The position numbers and the translations under genes are program-made. 25,966 nucleotides of DNA, from NCBI GenBank assembly GCA_002702965.1, contig PADE01000219.1, positions 24,468 through 50,433 of the forward strand, read 5' to 3'. Below, in pieces: positions 23,695-25,966 of the stretch; position 1 is the stretch's first letter; every line of letters begins with the position of its first letter. This DNA is from Planctomycetaceae bacterium (GTDB lineage: Bacteria; Planctomycetota; Planctomycetia; Pirellulales; Pirellulaceae). The notes beneath the pieces are model-generated. The model was not told the origin of the DNA, made no database searches, and was given only the letters and a program-made list of their open reading frames with translations.

Positions 23695-25966
23695 TCACGA
23701 GAGCAAAGCGACTGATGTACAGAGTCCCGCTGAAGTTGCGTTTGGCGGGCCTGGCTGTGGTCACGCTCGCAGCGGTGTCACTCGTTGCGATCGCTGCCCA
23801 GCCCAAGAGAAATCGCCTGCCGAAGCGTCAGCACTCGACCAGCAATGCGCCATTCCTGAAGCCGCAAGCCGCGGTTGACAAGATGTCGATCCCGGACGGC
23901 TTCGAAGTTTCGATCTTTGCCGCCGAGCCGGACATCGGTGAACCCATCGCGTTTTGCTTCGACGACCGTGGCCGCGTCTGGGTCGTTGAAAACTACAACT
24001 ACCGAACTCGTGGACGGCACACGGAGGATCAAGTCACGCGGATTCAAATTCTCGAGGACACCGACCGCGACGGCGTCTTCGACAAAAAGAAGACCTTCAC
24101 CGACAAGCTGACATTCACGTCGGGGATCGCGTTAGGCTTTGGCGGCGTCTTCGTCGGATCCCCGCCGAACCTTTCGTTCATTCCCGATGCGAACGGCGAT
24201 GATGTCCCGGACGGCCCACCGGAGGTCTTGTTGAGCGGTTGGGGAATCAATGATCGCCACGAAACGCTCAACAGTTTCATTTGGGGGCCGGACGGCTGGC
24301 TCTACGGCTGCCACGGAGTCTTCACGCAGTCACGGGTAGGTAAACCGGACGCTTCAGCATCGGCCCGGCAGTTCATCGATGGAGGTGTCTGGCGCTATCA
24401 TCCCGTGCGACAGAAGTTCGAAGTGTTCGCGCGTGGGCTCTCGAACCCATGGGGATTTGACTTTGATGATCACGGCCAGGGCTTCGCGACCTGCTGCGTA
24501 ATTCCGCACCTCTTTCACGTTGTGCAAGGTGGTGTTTATCACAAACAGAGCCGCCCGCATGTAAATCCCCATATCTACGATGACATCAAAACCATTCGTG
24601 ACCACACACACCTGTCCGCACACGGTGGGGCGCGTATCTATTTGGCCGATACGTTTCCGCCCGAGTACCGCAATCGTTTGTTCATGTGCAATATCCACGA
24701 ACATGCGGTACTGACCGACGTGCTTGTCCCCGATGGCTCGAGCTTCGTTGGGAAGCACGGTGACGACTTCATGCCGACCAATGATCTGGCGTGGGTTGGA
24801 TTCAGTGTCGAGATTGGTCCTGACGGCGGTGTCTACATCCTCGACTGGCATGACACGGACGTCTGTGGGAATCGAGTCAATTTCCCGAACTCGGGACGCG
24901 TTTATCGCATCATGCCGAAGGGTGCGGAACGTACACCTGCCCCGAATCTAAGATCGCTTTCAGATGAGCAACTGATTGCACTCCAGCAACACTCAAACGA
25001 CTGGTACGTCCGCCAGGCGCGAGTCCTGCTGCACACGCGAGCGGCTGCCGGAAAACTCGATGAGTCTACAGCGCGACGGTTGCTCGAACAGCAAATCGAA
25101 GTTGCTGCAACTTCCGGAAAGAAGTTGCGCGCCTTGTGGGCGATGCACGTTTGTGGAGTGCTGGATACCGGCCGTCTGAGTGAACTGCTCGGTGATGCCG
25201 ATGAGCATCTGCGCGCGTGGGCGATTCAATTGCTTGCCGACGAAAGCCCGGTCAATGCATTCCAACCGCTGGCAACCACCGACAAGCCGGTCCTTCAACC
25301 GCAGATACTTCGGCGGCTGTCCGCGATGGGCAGCGATGATCCGTCTGCAGTTGTGCGACTGCACCTGGCGGCGATCGCTCAACGTTTACCCTATGCGGAA
25401 CGCTGGCCCATTCTGGATCCACTTTCACAACGCACCGAAGATGTGGAGGATCGCAATCTTCCTCGTATGGTGTGGTACGCTCTGGAGCCCATGGTTTCTG
25501 GAAACGCAGAGCGGGCCCTCCAACTCGCTGTCGAAAGCGAGTTTCCCAAGCTTCCCGAATTTGTCGCTCGCCGTATGATTGGTGGTGATGTCGCGGTCAA
25601 CCTCAATGGCCCAAAGAAGCCGTCCCTGCGCGAACAACTTCGCGCGCTGCAACGCGTTGCGGCGGGCTTTGCGATCGAAGACGTGGGGGAAGGCGGGGTC
25701 GTTTATCACAAGGCATTCCGCAATCTTACAGCGGTGCAAACGCATCCGCTTGATCGAGAAACGCCTTGCGTGATCCATCGTGAAATCGATGTGCCTGAGG
25801 GTAAAAAGACTTCGCTGAAACTACGGATCAGCCATCACCCACACGGCGACTGGCAGCTGCGCGTGCTCGTCGGTAAGAAGGTGCTCGCGGACCAGATTGT
25901 CGGGCCCAAAACCGTGAGCAAGAACGAGTGGGCGGATGTCGACGTCGACTTGACGCAGTTTGCCGG
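23691..25966 (+). CDS. PVC-type membrane-bound dehydrogenase (TIGR02604-like), 3' end outside window
   Basis: The frame is open from ATG 23691 to the window end (about 758 residues). An N-terminal anchor or signal (LRLAGLAVVTLAAVSLVAIAA, about 16-36) precedes a six-bladed soluble glucose/sorbosone-dehydrogenase-like propeller. Its motifs are FEVSIFAAEPDIGEPIAFCF, GRVWVVENYNYR, ILEDTDRDGVFD, GPDGWLYGCHG, RGLSNPWGFDFD, AHGGARIYLADTFPPEYR and GPDGGVYILDWHD. HEAT-like repeats follow (about 420-640), then a beta-rich region (VIHREIDVPEGKKTSLKLRI). No CxxCH occurs in the visible part; many relatives carry one at the C-terminus, so it may lie beyond the edge, or the overlapping upstream gene supplies the heme. 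GGAGGTGAAG just upstream is its ribosome-binding site. Confidence 0.9.
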   Translation, partial: MITRAKRLMYRVPLKLRLAGLAVVTLAAVSLVAIAAQPKRNRLPKRQHSTSNAPFLKPQAAVDKMSIPDGFEVSIFAAEPDIGEPIAFCFDDRGRVWVVENYNYRTRGRHTEDQVTRIQILEDTDRDGVFDKKKTFTDKLTFTSGIALGFGGVFVGSPPNLSFIPDANGDDVPDGPPEVLLSGWGINDRHETLNSFIWGPDGWLYGCHGVFTQSRVGKPDASASARQFIDGGVWRYHPVRQKFEVFARGLSNPWGFDFDDHGQGFATCCVIPHLFHVVQGGVYHKQSRPHVNPHIYDDIKTIRDHTHLSAHGGARIYLADTFPPEYRNRLFMCNIHEHAVLTDVLVPDGSSFVGKHGDDFMPTNDLAWVGFSVEIGPDGGVYILDWHDTDVCGNRVNFPNSGRVYRIMPKGAERTPAPNLRSLSDEQLIALQQHSNDWYVRQARVLLHTRAAAGKLDESTARRLLEQQIEVAATSGKKLRALWAMHVCGVLDTGRLSELLGDADEHLRAWAIQLLADESPVNAFQPLATTDKPVLQPQILRRLSAMGSDDPSAVVRLHLAAIAQRLPYAERWPILDPLSQRTEDVEDRNLPRMVWYALEPMVSGNAERALQLAVESEFPKLPEFVARRMIGGDVAVNLNGPKKPSLREQLRALQRVAAGFAIEDVGEGGVVYHKAFRNLTAVQTHPLDRETPCVIHREIDVPEGKKTSLKLRISHHPHGDWQLRVLVGKKVLADQIVGPKTVSKNEWADVDVDLTQFA

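Overview
The window looks like a planctomycete chromosome, most probably of the Pirellulales/Planctomycetes type. The evidence is the gene content: DUF1501, DUF1592-family cytochrome plus DUF1552, DUF1559, a ThuA/planctomycete heme-domain protein with a PVC-type membrane-bound dehydrogenase, several exported beta-propeller glycosidase-like proteins, a dienelactone-hydrolase-like protein and a Zn-ribbon membrane protein. The DNA is mostly GC-rich. Spacers are long and genes sit on both strands. No tRNA, rRNA, CRISPR array, transposase or phage gene was recognised.

Layout. 3-539: C-terminus of a DUF1501 (alkaline-phosphatase-fold) protein. 746-2251: Tat-exported N,N-dimethylformamidase large-subunit-like protein. 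2438-3988 (-): exported beta-propeller glycosidase-like protein, convergent with the previous gene. 4422-8327: two-gene unit, DUF1592-type diheme protein then Tat-exported DUF1552 protein. 8516-8599: seven-copy 12-bp tandem repeat. 8729-10408: DUF1559 protein with a large non-pilin N-terminus. 10603-12837 (-): second beta-propeller protein, interrupted by an in-frame 735-bp segment encoding a LamG domain in circularly permuted order. 13221-14369: serine beta-lactamase-like hydrolase. 14853-16294: small membrane proteins, including a tandem paralogous pair. 16690-19150: sialidase-like gene with an abnormal 3' end running into an alpha/beta hydrolase gene with no clear 5' end. 19284-20786: third beta-propeller protein. 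20835-20991: stacked inverted repeats followed by a tiny ORF with a strong ribosome-binding site. 21469-25966: ThuA/EF-hand/HEAT/cytochrome c protein overlapping by ATGA a membrane-bound dehydrogenase that leaves the window.

Function. Nearly every protein carries a Sec or Tat signal. The set reads as an exported carbohydrate/amide-degrading and c-type-cytochrome repertoire, typical of planctomycetes that live on complex polysaccharides. Only 4422-8327, 21469-25966 and perhaps 15431-16294 look like operons. The rest are single genes with their own spacers.

The most unusual item is the permuted LamG insertion at 11346-12087, bounded by a 7-bp direct repeat. Next are the sialidase/hydrolase junction near 17790-17820, the tandem pair of small membrane proteins of unrecognised family, and the hairpin cluster near 20835-20991.
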